In this document: positions 32,521 to 43,921 of the stretch, piece after piece
Numbering within the stretch: the first letter of the stretch is position 1
Layout of the letters: each line of letters starts with the position of its first letter
DNA from: Ahaetulla prasina
Taxonomy: Eukaryota > Chordata > Lepidosauria > Squamata > Colubridae
DNA: 64,000 nt
Reading direction: 5' to 3'
Assembly: GCF_028640845.1 (NCBI RefSeq)
Contig: NC_080542.1
Location: forward strand, 129,540,580-129,604,579
Translations under genes and position numbers: made by a program
Notes under the pieces: generated by a model
Database searches by the model: none
What the model saw: only the letters and a program-made list of their open reading frames with translations
Told to the model about the DNA's origin: nothing

Positions 32521-32702
32521 AAAAAAATGCTAACCTCAATGCTAACATGGGCTACCTCTTGCCCATATCCTCTCATCTTCCTGGGCGACCTTAATCTACC
32601 TCTCATTAACTGGATAACTAATGAATGTTCAACTGACCCAATCCATACTACACTATACAACGCTGTTACAAACCTAGGTCTCGAACAACTTGTAACCAAC
32701 AA
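32521..32702 (+). pseudogene. LINE-B endonuclease, central segment
   Basis: Reads LTSMLTWATSCPYPLIFLGD then LNLPLINW. The GDxN motif of the endonuclease (GDLNLP) is kept. It ends in QLVTNN where LINE-A enters, and resumes with TRLNNCLDLIF at 33412. Confidence 0.8.
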
Positions 32703-33411
32703 TATTATTATTATTATTATTATTTATTAAATTTTTATACTGCCCTTCTCCCAAAGGACTCAGGGTGGTGTACAGCCAAAATAAAAACAGAATATATACA
32801 ATTAAAACAACATTTAAAACATAGCAAACTGTAAAGGCTGATAGTTAAAAATTTAAATTTTAAATTTTAAAATATTAAGAAAACCCAATTAAAATTTAAC
32901 ATTATTATGCCAGTCCCGCTTGAATGAATAAATATGTTTTAAGCTCATGACGGAAGGTCCGAAGATCAGGCACTTGACGCAGGCCAGGGGGAAGTTCATT
33001 CCAGAGCGTCACTGCCCCCACAGAGAAGGCCCTACTCCTGGGGGCCGCCAGCCGACACTGTTTGGTGGACGGCACCCTGAGGAGACCCTCTCTGTGAGAG
33101 CGTACGGGTCGGTGGGAGGCAAAGGGTAACAGCAGGCAGTCTCGTAAGTACCCGGGTCCTAAGCCATGGAGCGCTTTAAAGATGGTAACCAAAATCTTGA
33201 AGCGCACCCGAAAAACCACAGGAAGCCAGTGCAGACTATGGAGCAGTGATGTCACGTGGGAGCCATGAGCGGCTCCCATTACTACTCGCGCAGCCGCATT
33301 CTGAACTAACTGTAGCCTCCGGGTGCACCTCAAGGGCAGCCCCATGTAGAGAGCATTACAATAATCCAACCTAGACGTAACCAGAGCGTGAGTGACCGTG
33401 CATAAGGCATA
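32703..33411 (-). mobile_element. LINE-A fragment nested in LINE-B
   Basis: A 5'-truncated minus-strand LINE-A. The 3' end is at the left: an (ATT)n-type tract, then TACTGCCCTTCTCCCAAAGG. The coding frame runs 33414 to 32905. The host frame is restored across it, with an ATA/AATA overlap at the ends. Confidence 0.85.
32905..33411 (-). pseudogene. LINE-A reverse transcriptase C-terminus
   Basis: A 169-codon frame reads VTHALVTSRLDYCNALYMGL, LQLVQNAAARVVMGAAHGSH, LHWLPVVFRVRFKILVTIFK, then RAFSVGAVTLWNELPPGL and ELKTYLFIQAGLA-stop. It shows the normal C-terminal end of LINE-A, lost in the array copies. Intact but truncated. Confidence 0.88.
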
Positions 33412-34262
33412 CAAGACTCAACAACTGCCTTGATCTCATCTTCTGCAACAACCCAAATTCAATTTACGGACTACAAATTAAAGAACCTTTTTCCAACAGT
33501 GACCACTGCATGATTGATTTTTGTCTCAATATATGTCCATACTTAAATCGTCATAACAATAGTATTCCCAATTACAACTTCAAAAAAGCCAATTACGACC
33601 TTATAAACAACGATCTTTCATTTCTGGACTGGCAAAATCTATTTGCAACCTGCATAACCGCTGATGACCACTATAGAGTCTTCCTACTTGAAATCAATAG
33701 AGCCATTAAACTATATGTACCACTGATGACTACCATGATCACTGATGACTACCATGATCAGGAAAAGCAAACTACCCATATCAATAAAAAAAGCTTCAAT
33801 CAAAAAAAAAAATCCCTCTGGAAAAGAAACAAAAAAGGCTATATTGCAAATTTCAAAATCCGCTACAGAAATATATGCAACCAAATAAAAACTGAATGCA
33901 CAAATTACCACACCAAGCAAGAAGAGAACCTTCTGCGCACAAAAGCCTTTTATAATTTTGTTAACAATAAACTTACAAACTCAAGATCCATCCCACCACT
34001 AAAAGATTCTAACAAGAAAGAATGTAATGACAAAACAGTTAAAGCAAACCTCTTCAACATTTTCTTTGGCTCAGTTTTTGTTAACTCCAATAACATACAT
34101 CCGACATTCCACAAATGTACCAGCAATGATTATGATGACTTAACTCATATAGATTTCAAAGAAGATAACGTTGGAAAAGCTCTTCATAACTTAAAACCAT
34201 CGCTATCTGTTGGACCCAATGGACTATGTGCATACTTCTTAAAAATTTTTCCATTAATATAG
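33412..34262 (+). pseudogene. LINE-B endonuclease end and linker to reverse transcriptase
   Basis: Starts TRLNNCLDLIFCNNPNSI, with SNSDHCMI, the SDH motif of the endonuclease active site. It continues through a lysine-rich linker to the start of the reverse transcriptase, DKTVKANLFNIFFGSVFVN and GKALHNLKPSLSVGPNGLC. A one-base indel near 34240 moves the frame. Confidence 0.85.
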
Positions 34263-35251
34263 CAGAAACCATAAGCATTATCTTTGATAAAGCCTTCACT
34301 ACAGGTTCCCTTCCCAAACTTTGGTCACTAGCCGCAGTCATCCCTATCTTCAAAAAAGGAGACCCCAGCTTAGTCGAAAACTACAGACCGATCTCTTTGT
34401 GCTACGTCACCTGCAAAGTCATGGAATCAATCATCAACCAATCCATTAGCTCACACTTAGAAACTAACAACCTACTTTCCAATAAACAATTCGGTTTCTG
34501 AAAAAAATTATCATGTAACTTACAACTTCTCCACTGTAAAAACATATGGACTACAAATCTTGATCAAGGCAAAACAATTGATGCAATCGACATAGACTTC
34601 TGCAAAGCCTTCGACTCAGTAGTACACGATAAACTTCTCCTAAAACTAAAATCCTATGGCATCTCAGGACCCCTTCACAAATGGATATCTGCTTTTCTGT
34701 CTAACAGACAACAAGTGGTCAAAATTGGCAATGCTCTATCAAATCCTGTTCCTGTCAAGAGCGGCGTCCCTCAAGGCAGCGTCCTTGGACCAACACTCTT
34801 CATACTATACATGAATGATCTTTGTGACCATATCTCAAGTAATTGTGTTCTCTTTGCTGACGATGTCAAACTATTTAATACCACAGACAATACATCTATC
34901 ATTCAAAAGGACCTTGATCATCTAACTGCTTGGTCTAAAACTTGGCAACTCCAAATCTCAACCAGCAAATGCTCAATTTTACATATAGGAAAAAAGAATC
35001 CATACACTAAGTACATACTAGATGGACACTACCTTACAGATGACCCCATTCCAGTTAAAGACCTTGGAGTTTTTATGTCAAATGATCTAAGTGCCAAAGC
35101 CCACTGCAACTACATAGCAAAAAAAGCTCTAAGAGTTGTAAACCTAATCTTGCGTAGCTTTTTTTCCAAAAACACCATCACCCATAATCCTAAAAATTTT
35201 ATCCAAAAACTCTCTACTATTGACCTCACCCCATTCCTAAGAGGACCATAA
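34226..35251 (+). pseudogene. LINE-B reverse transcriptase, decayed
   Basis: Same frame throughout with one TGA at 34499 (in FGF-stop-KKLS). It includes PLVENYRPISL-type motif (PSLVENYRPISLCYVTCKVM), IDFCKAFDSVVHD, SGVPQGSVLGPTLF and VLFADDVKLF. After LRSFFSKN about 110 codons present in the nested sister copy are missing and the frame resumes at ITHNPKNFIQKLSTIDLTPF. Confidence 0.85.
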
Positions 35252-35445
35252 GGGGCATGCATAAGCGCACAAACGTGTCTACCGTTCCTGTCCTATTATT
35301 TTTCTTTCCTTCTTCCTATATATATATATATATGCTTATACCTCCTTATATTTACTCATATATGTGTTTATATGCTATATAATCTTTTTGTATGATACCT
35401 ACATATATTGTTATGACAAAACTAAATAAATAAATAAATAAAATA

Positions 35446-35612
35446 AACTATGCCCACAGCCAGGAGTTTGATCCTGACTGGCTCATGATTGACTCAACTT
35501 CCATTGCAGTGGTTAGAATTCAGTATTGAAGACTAACTATGCCCACAGCCAGGAGTTTGATCCTGACTGGCTCATGATTGACTCAACTTCCATCCTTTCT
35601 GATGAAGGCTGC
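35446..35612 (+). mobile_element. tRNA-type SINE, right piece, as a head-to-tail partial dimer
   Basis: CCCACAGCCAGGAGTTTGATCC (B box) and TTGACTCAACTTCCAT occur twice, at 35453-35508 and 35541-35598. Between them lies the SINE head TGCAGTGGTTAGAATTCAG. So an 88-bp segment of the SINE was duplicated in tandem, and LINE-B entered the first monomer. Confidence 0.75.
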
Positions 35613-35616
35613 CCAT

Positions 35617-35621
35617 CCCGT

Positions 35622-35700
<79 letters not shown>

Positions 35701-35720
35701 CTCTCTCTCTCTCTCTCTTT
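35617..35720. repeat. (TTTC)n-(TC)n microsatellite
   Basis: TTTC units over about 80 bp end in a (CT)n run at about 35700-35718, at the 3' side of the SINE. Confidence 0.95.
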
Positions 35721-36485
35721 TTTCCACCTTCTATTTTTTTAATTTGTGTTAGTTTTTAATTTTGCAATTGCAGTTTTTAATAAATAATAAAATATTTAAT
35801 AAAATCACTAATTAAAAGAAACCTTTACAATCCTGTCTACATTTTGCAAAATTTGTCTAGTAATGGCTACATGTATTTAAGTTTTATTGATGTGGTTAAT
35901 TTTTTTTAATCTACTTTATTAGTTTTCTGATTTATTTTTTGGCTTTGACTGCAGTAAAGAAATATTCCTTTACCATTTCGTCCCACCTGTCTTGAGCTTG
36001 GTAGGTTGAAGATGCTTCTTTCACTCATCTGAACGTTGTCCTTGGATATTGTGGGCAGGAGGCAATTTATTATAAACCAAATGAAAATGCAATATAAAAG
36101 AAAACAAATTATGATTTCAATAATGTCAAAGGCGAGGGTCATTGCTTGGAGGATAGCATATTTCAATGCCATGATGGTTACCACTCACTCATTTAGTTTT
36201 CATATTCAAATTAGAGGTCAACAAACGAGCAAGGTGGAACACCTGTATATGTGCATGAGGGAAGAATTATTTCTATATTCTATAGGGCTAATTTCTACAA
36301 ATTGAGATCACTCTGCAACTTCCATAATCAATAAAGACTAAGGCAAAGTCTATAAAATGTAAGTAATAAATTAGCTATGATAAACAATCCTCCTGCTGCT
36401 TTCAGAGAATTAAACGCAAAATACAAACCAATGATTTCTATTTGAAATGAATCTTTGTGTATTTGTATGTGGGTATCTTGTATGT
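35721..36485. other. Intergenic DNA, nothing recognised
   Basis: AT-rich; frames shorter than 95 codons with no domain. Confidence 0.4.
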
Positions 36486-36825
36486 ATTTGTCGATCGAAA
36501 GGTGAGCAGCTCAGTGGTTCGAATCCCTAGTGCTGCCGTGTAACAGGGTGAGCTCCCGTTACTTGTCCCAGCTTCTGCCAACCTAGCAGTTTCGAAAGCA
36601 TGTAAAAATGCAAGTAGAAAAAGTAGGGACCACCTTTGGCGGGAAGGTAACAGCATTTGTGCGCCTTTGGCATTGAGTCATGCCGGCCACATGACCACGG
36701 AGACGTCTTCGGACAGCGCTGGCTCTTCGGCTTTGAAACGGAGATGAGCACCGCCCCCTAGAGTCGGCAATGACTAGTACGTATGTGCGAGGAGAACCTT
36801 TACTTTTTACCTTTATCTTGTATGA
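36486..36825 (+). mobile_element. tRNA-derived SINE of a common squamate family
   Basis: B box GGTTCGAATCC at about 36518-36528. Body motifs GCCAACCTAGCAGTTTCGAA, GGGAAGGTAACAGC, CATGCCGGCCACATGACC and CGCCCCCTAGAGTCGGC, with a 3' end AACCTTTACTTTTTACC. I know this arrangement from reptile genomes but not its official name. Confidence 0.8.
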
Positions 36826-37339
36826 GCCTCTCCTGTAGTGGCATAAAATGTGTCTCTTAGAACCCCTTTTATTGCCAAAAAGGAATATATACAAAGCTGT
36901 AGTAATAAAATGGTTTTAGATATGCTTTTGTTCAGCTTGGATTTGAAATGAAATCTTTTGGAAAACATATAATGTTGTTTGATGGCAGAAAAGCCTGTAT
37001 GTTGCAATACAATATATCTGGAGTGTGTCCCCCACCCTTATGAAAGTCTGTCTTATAGAAAGAAACCTTGGGTTTTCTTAAGTGGCTTCAAATAATGACT
37101 TATTCAACTGATGTCTGCTTTCTATATTGCCACAACTCTGGAATCTTCTGCAAAAGATTCAGAAGTGCACAAGCATGTTTGCAAGAATTCACAAGGCTTT
37201 ATCACATGTTTGTTGAAACACATTGAATGAAACCAAGCTTTGCTCTTTTTATGATAGAGTGGTTTGATGGAGCCACAGAATAACGTAAAATTTAGTTCAT
37301 CTTGTTCTCAATAAAGGAATTGCCAAAATATCAAATATA
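36826..37339. other. Intergenic DNA, nothing recognised
   Basis: No recognised content. Confidence 0.4.
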
Positions 37340-38200
37340 TATTTTGTGGACAAAATGGATAGAAATGATTTGGAGGGGGCTCTAGCCCATTGAATTTGCA
37401 ATTGGTTGGCCAACCATATTCAGAGGGTGATTGTAAGTTATTCTGAATTGTCCTGAAGAATATATTGAAGGGAATCCTTAGGGTTCGAGTCTTGGCCCAT
37501 TGTTTCCTTATAAAATGACATAAAATGAAATGGAAAGTATGTTTATCAGGTTTTCAGATCATATCAAAGTATAGGGTTTGGCTAACAGTTTAGAGTTAAC
37601 TGTTTAACAGTTTAAAGTCATGATTCAATATAGCTCATTAAGCTTGAATAATGCAATTCAATGGGATGATAATTAATGATAGAAAATACAAGGACTGGTA
37701 TCTGAGTAGGAAGTAGGAAAAGCCTAAGTGTAGGATGGAGGAAATTTGGGTTGATGGCAATATATGTGAGAATACTCTGGAAATACTAATTTACCACCAG
37801 TTGAATGTAAGCAAGCAGTGTGATACAGCAGTTAAAAATGCTTGAGTTGCATTAACCAAAAACTGTGTCCAAAATGTTGGAAATAATAGTTGCATTGTAC
37901 TTTGACTTGAGTAAGCTGTATTTAGAGTACTGTATTCAATTATATGTACTGCACTTTAAATGGGATATTGAGGAATTGGAATGGGTTCAAAGGAAAGTCA
38001 CCAGCATGATAAGCTCTCTGAAAACCAAACCCAGTGAGTTGAAGGAGCTGACATGTTTTACTTGCAAAAGAGAAGGCCAAGGAAAAGATACCATAGCAGT
38101 TTTACTTATCTAAAAGGTATCATATTCAAGAGGAAATTGACCTATTGAAGATAATTTGAGAAGAAAGTTAGATTAAATGGGGTAGACTCTCTTAAGTCAT
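37340..38200 (+). mobile_element. Old, highly decayed CR1 LINE
   Basis: Frame-hopping translation gives CR1 landmarks in the right order: a SGFSDHIK stretch near 37550 in place of the usual FADDTKL, then HQLNVSKQCDTAVKNA (about 37800), KLYLEYCIQL, WDIEELEWVQRKVTSMIS (37960-38020) and KDTIAVLLI. Many stops and indels separate them. It is far older than the CR1 at 18716. Confidence 0.7.
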
Positions 38201-38283
38201 ACTTTGTGTGATTCCATAATTTCATCATTGGACTATTGTTTATTTTTCCATCTTATGCTAAATATTCTGCAACCCAACAGATA

Positions 38284-38284
<1 letters not shown>

Positions 38285-38328
<44 letters not shown>
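38285..38328. repeat. (GT)n microsatellite
   Basis: About 20 uninterrupted GT units. Confidence 0.95.
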
Positions 38329-38877
38329 GTTTGTGTGGTAGTGAATGCACTGAGCTGATTAGAAATGCTAGACTAGAATAGGAAGGCCTGAGGAAGCCTA
38401 TCAAGAAAAGTTCCAACAGAAAAGAATATATGTCATTCAGGATTAAACTGTGGAATCCTAGTGCTTTCTAAGTTTTGCTGCTTTCTTGCAGATGTTTCAT
38501 TACCTATCTAGATACTGAACTAAGCACACTGATGATATTAGCTAGTTAGGAAATGAAATGTCTGCAAGAAAGCAACCAAGTTAGAGAGCATCGACAACCC
38601 TATAAGAAAAGTTTTTTTTAAAAAAACTTGTTTTGTTTTAGCTCTTTAATAATACTGGATATATTCATTGGTATGGGACTTTTTTCCTATAAAAGCCAGT
38701 TTCCAGGTTTCTAAGACAAAATTTAAAAAAAAAAAAGGATAGCCACACATTCACACACACACACAAACAAACATTTTGGTAATGTAGCATCAGGTATTGC
38801 AATATTTCTTTCCATAGCTACTTGCTCCTGGATCTCTGTTCCTTTTAGCTCAGTGAGATTTATTTTTATTTTATTCA
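38329..38877. other. Intergenic DNA, nothing recognised
   Basis: Apart from A-rich and CA runs near 38720-38765, no recognised content. Confidence 0.4.
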
Positions 38878-39185
38878 TTTATTTTGTCACAACAGTATAT
38901 ATAAGCATAAGCATGAAAGTAACTATATAATATATAAGCATATATATAAGCATAAGTATGTAATAACTATATTAATTGGATATAATGAAAGGAAACAATA
39001 GGACAGGAACGGTAGGCATGTTTGTGCTCTTATGCAGGCCCCTTATAGTCCTCTTAGGAATGGGGTGAGGTCAATAGTAGACAGTTTTTGGTTAAAGCTT
39101 TGGGGATTTTGGGAAGAGACCACAGAGTCAGGTAGTGTGTTCCAAGCATTAACAACTCTGTTACAGAAGTGATAGTCAGATATAT
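38878..39185 (-). mobile_element. LINE-B 3' end
   Basis: The minus strand ends with GTTGTGACAAAATAAA-like sequence at 38880-38895, the 3' untranslated region GGACAGGAACGGTAGGCATG (shown on the plus strand), and the protein end corresponding to LTPFLKGL and VVNAWN. Confidence 0.85.
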
Positions 39186-40369
39186 CTTTGCATAGCTATA
39201 TCAGATTACACTGCAATATTCACACACATTTATCTTAGATACATGCTTATGAAATAAGAATACCTGTTTTGTATTCAAAACAAAAGGCGTACCATTTGCT
39301 GTGTGTAAAAAAAGTGTTTGTGCGCTCAGAGATTTCAGTAATTTAAATTCACTTTCACATGTATGAACAGAAGTTGCCAAGGTGTTATTCACATTATGTA
39401 TTGGATGAACCTTCCACGGTCAATCTTATGTTCATCAAACAATATTCAAGATGAAGTGCATAACAGGACAGAAAGCTTTTCCATTGTAGTGGCTAGAAAA
39501 CAGTTAGGATCTGAAGAAATCTTATGCCAAATCTATAAAAATAAGCTTAATTCAATTTAACTTCCATCTTAACCCAAACCATTCATTTGTCTATTGCCAC
39601 ATGTTCTTGTTGTACCATTACATTCAAAATAGCTAGCCCCATCAGTACACAAAGATGTAAATCAGTCCAAGTGAATTAAGTTTTGCTCAAGGCACTCTGC
39701 ACAATTATGGCACAGCTATTAAAGCAGAGAAAAGTAAGACTTGGGGAATGTTTACCCTGACACCGGATTTAGCCTATTAACTAATCAAATTGAAACAATT
39801 CTCAAAAGAATAAGCAATCCTATAACAGATAGGCTATCATCCGAAAAAACCTTCTACTGCAACTATAATGACAATTAACTTAATTCTTAATTCCTAGCTT
39901 CCTTGCTCTAGAAAAGAAGATTAGCACTGGAAGGTCAACTATGCCAATGAACTGTAGGAAGCAGAAGGTTCAAGAAATGACCATTAAAAAAAATAATTAA
40001 AACATTTATTTTTGCTGGAATCTATATTAATAGAAATGATATTATTTTGCTAGCTTAGAAAATAAGCAAAATTTCTGGAATTGATTAAAGTTTTATCTCA
40101 TCATGAATTCTTAACCATCCCAAGACCAGAAGAGAAGATGAATGAGACCCAAGTAAGGATAGGTACATTCATCACATATAATATCATGCATGACATAGAA
40201 AACAAGGTAGGCTGTTTTTCCTCTTTGGTCACAGAACTAGAACTTGGGGTGGGGGCATCATTCATTACAGCAAAATATAATGATATACAGAGCCAATCAA
40301 AGCAAGTACACAACTCATAAAGCAATTGAGATGTTATTACCATCAGGAATGGCACTGATGGTTCTAAAT
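39186..40369. other. Intergenic DNA, nothing recognised
   Basis: No recognised repeat or coding region. 40370-40480 may hold a decayed CR1 3' end. Confidence 0.4.
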
Positions 40370-40525
40370 TCATAGGGCTTTAAAGGAGAACTGGACAAAT
40401 TCATAAAGATCAAGCTTTCAATGGTACTTGCTATTATCTGAACCATGGATACCTTGTTTGAAGTATCAATTACTAGGCTTCTTTTTCTGCTTTTGAACTT
40501 CCAAACGCATTTGGAATTAGCCAAG

Positions 40526-40545
40526 ATGGCGCCGACGAAGGCTGC
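40526..40545 (+). promoter_or_regulatory. YY1-like motif at the LINE-C 5' end
   Basis: CCAAGATGGCGCC includes AAGATGGCG, close to the YY1 consensus, and overlaps the presumed start codon in AAGATGGCGCCGACG. YY1 sites set the start point in human L1; the role here is inferred. Confidence 0.4.
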
Positions 40546-42079
40546 CTCGGTGAAATGCTCTCTAATTGTTTCTTTATTTCTAATTGTTCTCTGTGACTCA
40601 CTACAGATTTCCTACTCACGAGACCATCTGCTAAAAATTAAGGAACATTTCTTTAAGGAGCAGCTTTCTTTGATCTCACCCCCGCCTGTCTTTACAAACA
40701 CGGAGGAGATTCTAACACAGGAGGAGGCAATTTCCACGGAGCCATGGAGTACTAAAAAAATCAAATGACGGAAATGAAGGAAGAGAGGTAAGCGATCTGG
40801 GATCTTAAACAGATTAAGAAATCGCATTAAAACTCCTCTGCCTTCAATTTTCCTAACAAATATACGCTCACTTGCAAATAAGATGGATGAAATACTCCTC
40901 TTAAACAAATACTATTCTGAATTTCGCAATTTAGCAGTCCTATGCTTCTCTGAAACCTGGTTAAATGAATCAATTGAAAATAGCAGCCTGAACATTCCAG
41001 GGTTTCAGATTGAACGATCAGACAGGATTCCAGAAACATCTGGTAAAAAGAAAGGAGGAGGCTTATGCCTATATATTAATAGAAACTGGTGTCAAGATTT
41101 TAAAATAATTTACAAATTCTGTGACAACAATTTAGAGACTCTAATTATCAACTGCAAACCTTACTATTCGCCTCGTGAATTTTCCTCATTTCTTCTAATT
41201 GCTGTTTATGTCCCACCACAAGCCTGTGTAAACAAGGCATTACGAACTCTAGCTGACCAAATCATGGAGGCTGAAGCCAAACACCCTGATTCACTGGCCA
41301 TTGTTTTGGGAGATCTAAACAAGGCAAACTTAAGGAAAGAGCTACCAAAATACTTTCAGCATGTCAATTGTCCCACCAGAGGCAAGAATACTCTAGACCA
41401 TTGCTACACAACACTAAAAGATGCCTATCGGTCTTTACCACGTGCAGCTGTAGGACACTCTGATCATTGCATGATTCACCTTGTACCTGCTTACAGGCAA
41501 AGACTTAAAGCCACAAAACCAATAATTAAATCAGTAAAGACCTGGACGGAGGAATCAAAATTAAAACTACAGGCATGTTTTGACTGCACTGATTGGAATA
41601 TTTTTAAAGATACCTCTGCAGACCTGGATGAACTCACAGATACTGTAACATCATATGTCAGCTTCTGTGAAGACCTATGTGTACCTACAAGGAACTTGCA
41701 AATATACAGTAACAACAAACCTTGGTTTACACCTAAACTTAAGCAGCTACGACATTCCAAAGAGGAAGCCTACAGAAAAGGTGATAAAATGCTGTACAAT
41801 CAGGCCAGAAATGCACTAACAAGGGAGATCAGAGCAGCAAAAAGAAGCTACTCTGAAAAGCTAAAGAATCAGTTTTCAGCAAATGAACCAGCAAACATGT
41901 GGAAAACTCTTAAAAATATCACCGGCTATGGCAAACCTCCTTCCCAGGCTGAAGGTAATCAACAACTGGCAGATGACCTGAATGAGTTTTACTGCAGGTT
42001 TGAAAGGAAACTACAGCCACCTATCTCCACAACCCCCATCTCAGACAACACCAACAACAGCCAAGCCTCCTACAACTGA
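40529..42079 (+). pseudogene. LINE-C leader and endonuclease with linker
   Basis: Starts MAPTKAASVKCSLIVSLFLI, a hydrophobic leader, then YSRDHLLKI. After two TGAs it reads TPLPSIFLTNIRSLANKMDE and LAVLCFSETWLNESI (catalytic ETW), GGGLCLYIN, LAIVLGDLNKANLRKELPKY (GDLN), TLDHCYTTL and VGHSDHCMIHLVPAYR (SDH). These are the AP-endonuclease landmarks in order, so this domain is the best kept one in the window. A basic linker follows (REIRAAKRSYSEKLKNQF, NMWKTLKNITGYGKPP) and the frame ends at TGA 42080 through an indel. Confidence 0.88.
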
Positions 42080-42560
42080 CCCCATTTCATTGGGTTCACA
42101 ACCCCTAGTGATCACAGAAAAGGAAGTGCAGGACCTATTTCACAGACAAAAGCCAGGAAAAGCTCCAGGCCCAGACAAGATAACTCCTTCTTGCTTAAAA
42201 GTCTGTGCTGACCAATTGGCCCCCATCTTCACCCATATTTTCAATAAATCACTAGAGATGTGTTATGTTCCTTCTTGCTTCAAACGCTCTATCATCATCC
42301 CAGTGCCGAAGAAGCCCACCATCAAGGAACTGAATGACTACAGACCAGTTGCTTTAACATCTGTAGTCATGAAAACCTTTGAAAGGCTAGTGCTTTCCTA
42401 CCTGAAAATCATCACGGATCCGCTGTTAGACCCCTTGCAATTTGCATACCGAGCAAATAGATCAACAGATGATGCTGTTAATATGGCTCTGCACTACATC
42501 CTACAACATCTTGAGTCTCCAAAGACCTATGCAAGGGTCCTTTTTGTAGACTTTAGTTCA
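42060..42560 (+). pseudogene. LINE-C reverse transcriptase, fingers
   Basis: Frame 0 reads QDLFHRQKPGKAPGPDKITP, KRSIIIPVPKKPTIKELNDY then RPVALTSVVMKTFERLVL, then FAYRANRSTDDAVNMALHYI and VLFVDFSSAFN (first catalytic aspartate). A deletion of a few bases after AFN throws the frame. Confidence 0.88.
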
Positions 42561-43482
42561 GCATTCAATCATTCCAGACATTCTTCTAACTAAGCTAAAC
42601 CAGCTACAGGTACGGAAACAGATTTGTAAGTGGATCACAAGCTTCCTAACAAACAGGAAGCAGCAGGTGAAGCTAAGCAAGATCACATCAAATACCTGTA
42701 CAATTAGCACAGGGGGCCCCCAAGGCTGTGTGCTCTCCCCACTTCTCTTCTCTCTGTATACCAATGACTGCATCTCCAATGATCCATCTGTTAAGCTACT
42801 GAAGTTCGCAGATGAAACAACAGTGATTGGTCTCATTCGAGACAATGACGAATCCGCATATTGACGAGAGGTCGAACGACTAGCCTTGTGGTGCAACCAA
42901 AACAATCTGGAACTGAACACACTCAAAACCGTAGAAATGATGGTAGACTTTAAGAGAAACCCTTCCATACTTCCACCTCTCACAATACTTGACAACACTG
43001 TATCAACAATAGAAACCTTCAAATTTCTAGGTTCTATCATATCGCAAGATCTAAAATGGACAGCTAACATCAAAAACATCATTAAAAAAGGACAACAAAG
43101 AATGTTCTTTCTGCGCCAACTCAGTAAGCTCAAACTGCCCAAGGAGCTGCTGATTCAGTTCTACAGAGGAATTATTGAGTCTGTCATTTGCACCTCTATA
43201 ATTGTCTGGTTCGGTTCTGCAACCCAGCAAGAAAAACACAGACTTCAGAGGATAATTAGAACTGTAGAAAAAATAATTGCTACCAACCTGCCTTCCATTG
43301 AGCACCTGTATACTGCACGAATCAAGAAGAGGGCCGTGAAAATATTTGCAGATCCCTCGCATCCTGGACATAAACTGTTTCAACTCCTACCCTCAAAACG
43401 ATGCTATAGAGCACTACACACCAGAACAACTAGACACAAGAACAGTTTTTTCACGAAGGCCATCACTCTGCTAAACAAATAA
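42561..43482 (+). pseudogene. LINE-C reverse transcriptase, palm, thumb and C-terminus
   Basis: Frame 1 reads IPDILLTKLNQLQVRKQICK, ISTGGPQGCVLSPLLFSLYT, and LKFADETTVIGLI, where the second aspartate of the FADD box is glutamate. It continues LWCNQNNLELNTLKTVEMMV, LGSIISQDLKWTANIKNIIK, and ends TTRHKNSFFTKAITLLNK-stop at 43482. A TGA lies at 42862. The catalytic change suggests a dead enzyme even without the frameshifts. Confidence 0.88.
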
Positions 43483-43741
43483 TTCCATCAACACTGTCAG
43501 ACTATTTACTGAATCTGCACTACTATTAACCGTCTCATCGTTCCCATCACCAATCTCTTTCCACTTATGACTGTATGACTATAACTTGTTGCTGGCAATC
43601 CTTATGATTTATATTGATATATTGACCATCAATTGTGTTGTAAATGTTGTACCTTGATGAACGTATCTTTTCTTTTATGTACACTGAGAGCATATGCACC
43701 AAGACAAATTCCTTGTGTGTCCAATCACACTTGGCCAATAA

Positions 43742-43827
43742 AATTCTATTCTATTCTATTCTATTCTATTCTATTCTATTCTATTCTATTCTATTCTATT
43801 CTATTCTATTCTATTCTATTCTATTCT
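43742..43827. repeat. (ATTCT)n microsatellite seeded by LINE-C
   Basis: About 17 ATTCT units start at the end of the 3' untranslated region, immediately after CACTTGGCCAATAAA. Confidence 0.95.
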
Positions 43828-43921
43828 GTTTAGTTGCCCATTGTATTACATAGAATGCTATATGGTTCCTGGGCCAAATCCTGATGTAGTCTTACATCAC
43901 ATATTAAAGTCCCTTTCATTA

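Larger units (their letters stand above)
30316..35445 (+). mobile_element. Near full-length LINE-B with nested insertions
   Basis: AACTATG repeats at 30309-30315 and 35446-35452 flank the element. Without the two inserts (31163-32520 and 32703-33411) it measures about 3.1 kb: a low-complexity ORF, an endonuclease (30770-31162, then 32521-33600), a reverse transcriptase with FADD (33900-35150), and a 3' untranslated region ending TGTTATGACAAAACTAAA(TAAA)n. The protein is of the CR1/jockey-like type. The copy is broken by frameshifts near 30957 and 34240, a stop at 34499, and a C-terminal deletion at about 35173 (SFFSKN joins directly to ITHNPKN). Confidence 0.85.
40515..43830 (+). mobile_element. 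Near full-length LINE-C (L2-like) with (ATTCT)n tail
   Basis: About 3.3 kb holding a short leader peptide, endonuclease, reverse transcriptase, a 3' untranslated region and a pentanucleotide tail. The protein order and motifs resemble L2-type LINEs of fish and reptiles. Frames: frame 2 (40529-42079) with two TGAs at 40766 and 40775, a shift to frame 0 near 42060, a shift to frame 1 near 42561, and a TGA at 42862. The 5' edge is estimated from the first element-like sequence (CCAAGATGGCGCCG). Confidence 0.85.

Noticed and set aside
36518..36530. tRNA gene suggested by a perfect B box
   Set aside because: The surrounding sequence is a dispersed SINE; no full cloverleaf was seen. The same applies to the heads at 28085, 30272 and 62076.
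36486..36894. Minus-strand frames of 70-100 codons at 36.4-36.9 kb
   Set aside because: They are antisense readings of a SINE.
42558..43142. 194-codon minus-strand frame
   Set aside because: Shadow of the LINE-C reverse transcriptase on the opposite strand.
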